The position numbers and the translations under genes are program-made. DNA of 6,822 nt, taken from positions 1 through 6,822 of the forward strand of contig SLGL01000383.1 in assembly GCA_007123785.1 (NCBI GenBank), written 5' to 3'. Positions 5,143-6,822 of this stretch are shown one piece after another; the first letter of the stretch is position 1, and every line of letters begins with the position of its first letter. This stretch comes from Balneolaceae bacterium (GTDB taxonomy: Bacteria; Bacteroidota; Rhodothermia; Balneolales; Balneolaceae). Under the pieces are notes generated by a model. That model had not been told where the DNA came from and searched no databases. It saw only the letters and a list, made by a program, of their open reading frames with translations.

Positions 5143-6822
5143 CTACTCTAAAGACGCCTGCCCTCCGCTATGGGTAAATGCCGGCCTCAAAGCATGAACG
5201 GTGTTATATATGCTTTCTTCCAGGCTTGTTCCGTCGGCAGCTTCAATATCGTAGGTAATCCGCATCTGGTGAACAGGCATCATATCAGGAATTTCCAGAA
5301 AAACTTCCATGCCGTTGTTCAGAACTGTTACGGACTCTATCGGAACTATATCCTCACCGAAGCGATCCGGATTTTCAACTGAATAGTGATGAGAGCCGTA
5401 ATATTCCTGCCAGATGTAGTTCCACCGATGAACAGTATATCTGCTGACATCACCGGCACTTTCGGTATTTAGCGGATCACTGAATTGCAACCAAATTCCA
5501 TTTTCATAAGCCCGAATCGCCACAGGCATGTTTACATTTTTTCCGGTGTAACGAACCCGCTGAAATCCCTGATTTTCAAATCCGGCGACATATAACTGAC
5601 CATCCACCGGGTTGAATCTGCCTGTTCTTGGCCTCATATTTTGAAACGACACAATCGGTACAACCCCGCCCTGACGGTCACTATCTACCTGTTCATGCAT
5701 TAGCTGCATTAAAGAACTTCTGCCCCATGACAGATGAAGCATCTGATCTTTTGGAAGCCCCCATCGGTCTGAATCCACCCACACCTGTCCGCCGGCCGAG
5801 CTATCGATATGTCGCGGCAGCCAGAGAATAGGAGGTTCAAAACCCAGTTCTCTGGGATAATCCTCCACGCGGTAGGTATTCATATCACCGTAAAAATTTC
5901 CTTTCCTTGTCTCCAGATCAATTTTATGAACCGGTGTTTGCGGCACCCATGGACCCTCTTGCTGGGTTACGGTCACCCGTCCGGATGGACTGATTCCCAT
6001 GGTCCAGGGCTGCCGAAATCCTACCGCAATTCTTTCCATTTCGTTTCCATCCGGTGAAATCCGAAAGACGCCATTTGCATCTTCGATTTGCCGGTGCCCT
6101 CTGCCTCGTGCAAAATAAAAATTACCTTCAGCATCCACTTCAAGGCCAAAAGCCTGACGCCATGCACCACGTCCCGGTGCGATCAGATTACGAAAGTTTT
6201 CATAATAATCGGCCTGCCCGTTACCGTTCCGGTCGTGCAGAATCGTCAGTTCATCTTCGTTCGAAACGTAAATCTTTCCATCAACGACTCTCACTCCAAA
6301 CGGCATGTTCAGTCCCGTTGCAAACCGCTGCCAGGTAATTTGCTGCAGGGAGTCATCCAGTCCGTCCACAAGCCAGACATCACCATGCATGGTTGTTATG
6401 AATGCGCGCCCGTCATCCGTAAAATCTACTCCCGTTAAGTGAAAAAATACATCGTACGGGTTCTCCAGGGGAAATGTAACGATATCCACGGCATAAGGCC
6501 CATCAGTCTCCCCCAGCTCACCTGTTGTGATCAGCGGATCCCACAAACCGGAGCCGGGTTCAGTAAACCGGTTTATATCATCCGGATCCTGATGATCAGC
6601 TGCCAGGGCATAAAATTCATGCTCTTCATCTGCACTCCCTTCCCAAAGAAGTACACGTACTGTGCGAGAGTTATTTTGCGGATCAAACCGAAGAGCTGCC
6701 TGTTGGTCTGAAGTAAACAGTTCGACCCCGTCTTGTGATTGGATAGCTGCAATTTTTACTCTTCCGTGTTGCTCTGTCCTGGCTGTCCGGAAAGATTCTC
6801 TCGAACTAATTTCCAGATCCGC
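5143..6822 (-). CDS. DUF6797 beta-propeller protein, C-terminal part (start outside window)
   Basis: The minus-strand frame is open from the right edge to the TAG at 5143-5145, giving 559 visible residues. The true start lies beyond the window. A TTG at 6544-6546 (visible residue 93) could be mistaken for a start but is internal: family-like sequence continues upstream of it (VRVLLWEGS at 61-69). Residues 1-90 match the end of a DUF6797 domain; 91-430 look like a sugar-dehydrogenase-like beta-propeller (GPYAVDIVT; VDGKIYVSN; DAEGNFYFARGRG; SSAGGQVWV; RFNPVDGQLYVAG); about 435-550 form a Big/FN3-like tail (RWNYIWQEYYGS, then MRITYDIEAADGT). A DxNxNGxxDxxE loop at 197-208 resembles a calcium-binding loop. 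Relatives occur in Planctomycetes, Verrucomicrobia and Bacteroidota, often linked to c-type cytochromes, but no CxxCH and indeed no cysteine occurs in the visible part. It is probably extracytoplasmic; its catalytic role is unproven in the family. It converges on the oxidoreductase gene. Confidence 0.8.
   Translation of the reverse strand, partial: ADLEISSRESFRTARTEQHGRVKIAAIQSQDGVELFTSDQQAALRFDPQNNSRTVRVLLWEGSADEEHEFYALAADHQDPDDINRFTEPGSGLWDPLITTGELGETDGPYAVDIVTFPLENPYDVFFHLTGVDFTDDGRAFITTMHGDVWLVDGLDDSLQQITWQRFATGLNMPFGVRVVDGKIYVSNEDELTILHDRNGNGQADYYENFRNLIAPGRGAWRQAFGLEVDAEGNFYFARGRGHRQIEDANGVFRISPDGNEMERIAVGFRQPWTMGISPSGRVTVTQQEGPWVPQTPVHKIDLETRKGNFYGDMNTYRVEDYPRELGFEPPILWLPRHIDSSAGGQVWVDSDRWGLPKDQMLHLSWGRSSLMQLMHEQVDSDRQGGVVPIVSFQNMRPRTGRFNPVDGQLYVAGFENQGFQRVRYTGKNVNMPVAIRAYENGIWLQFSDPLNTESAGDVSRYTVHRWNYIWQEYYGSHHYSVENPDRFGEDIVPIESVTVLNNGMEVFLEIPDMMPVHQMRITYDIEAADGTSLEESIYNTVHALRPAFTHSGGQASLE

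Noticed and set aside
6054..6438. Plus-strand ORFs of 94 and 116 codons opposite the propeller gene.
   Set aside because: They are overlapping shadows antisense to a conserved coding region, with no start signal or family match.

Overview
The window looks like chromosomal DNA of a Bacteroidota or Balneolota-type (FCB group) bacterium, probably a heterotroph that breaks down glycans. The clues are AT-rich spacers, near-absent Shine-Dalgarno sequences, a Sec signal ending in a Ser/Gln cleavage site, Tat signals of the TRRDFL and SRRKFL type, and protein families common in these groups (exported Gfo/Idh/MocA oxidoreductases, right-handed beta-helix proteins, DUF6797 proteins). This assignment is inference; no rRNA or tRNA is present. 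I see no mobile element, CRISPR array or RNA gene.

Layout: (1) 1-350, AT-rich, no supported gene. (2) 351-1370 (+), a Sec-exported amidohydrolase of the amidohydrolase-2/ACMSD-like superfamily. (3) 1371-1571, a convergent spacer with inverted repeats, one of which resembles a terminator for the minus-strand gene. (4) 1572-3203 (-), a Tat-exported protein with a fibronectin-III-like domain followed by a right-handed parallel beta-helix, a polysaccharide-lyase-like fold. (5) 3204-3560, a divergent AT-rich spacer with an exact TTGACA-N17-TATAAT promoter pointing right. (6) 3561-4922 (+), a Tat-exported Gfo/Idh/MocA NAD(P)-dependent oxidoreductase. (7) 4923-5142, a convergent spacer with a doubtful 30-codon ORF. 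(8) 5143 to the right edge (-), the C-terminal 559 residues of a DUF6797 beta-propeller protein whose start lies outside the window.

All three complete proteins carry an export signal, and the fourth belongs to a family that is usually exported. A plausible joint role is extracytoplasmic processing of a glycan or glycoside: the beta-helix protein acts on the polymer, the Gfo/Idh/MocA enzyme carries out redox chemistry on a sugar, the propeller protein is a dehydrogenase-like or sugar-binding partner, and the amidohydrolase acts on a small carboxylate or lactone product. Substrates cannot be read from the sequence. The genes alternate in strand (+ - + -), so they do not form an operon here. 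I found no clear evidence of a wholly new system. The points most worth a second look are the altered active-site motif of the oxidoreductase, the promoter architecture of the divergent spacer, and the absence of any haem motif in the visible part of the DUF6797 protein.
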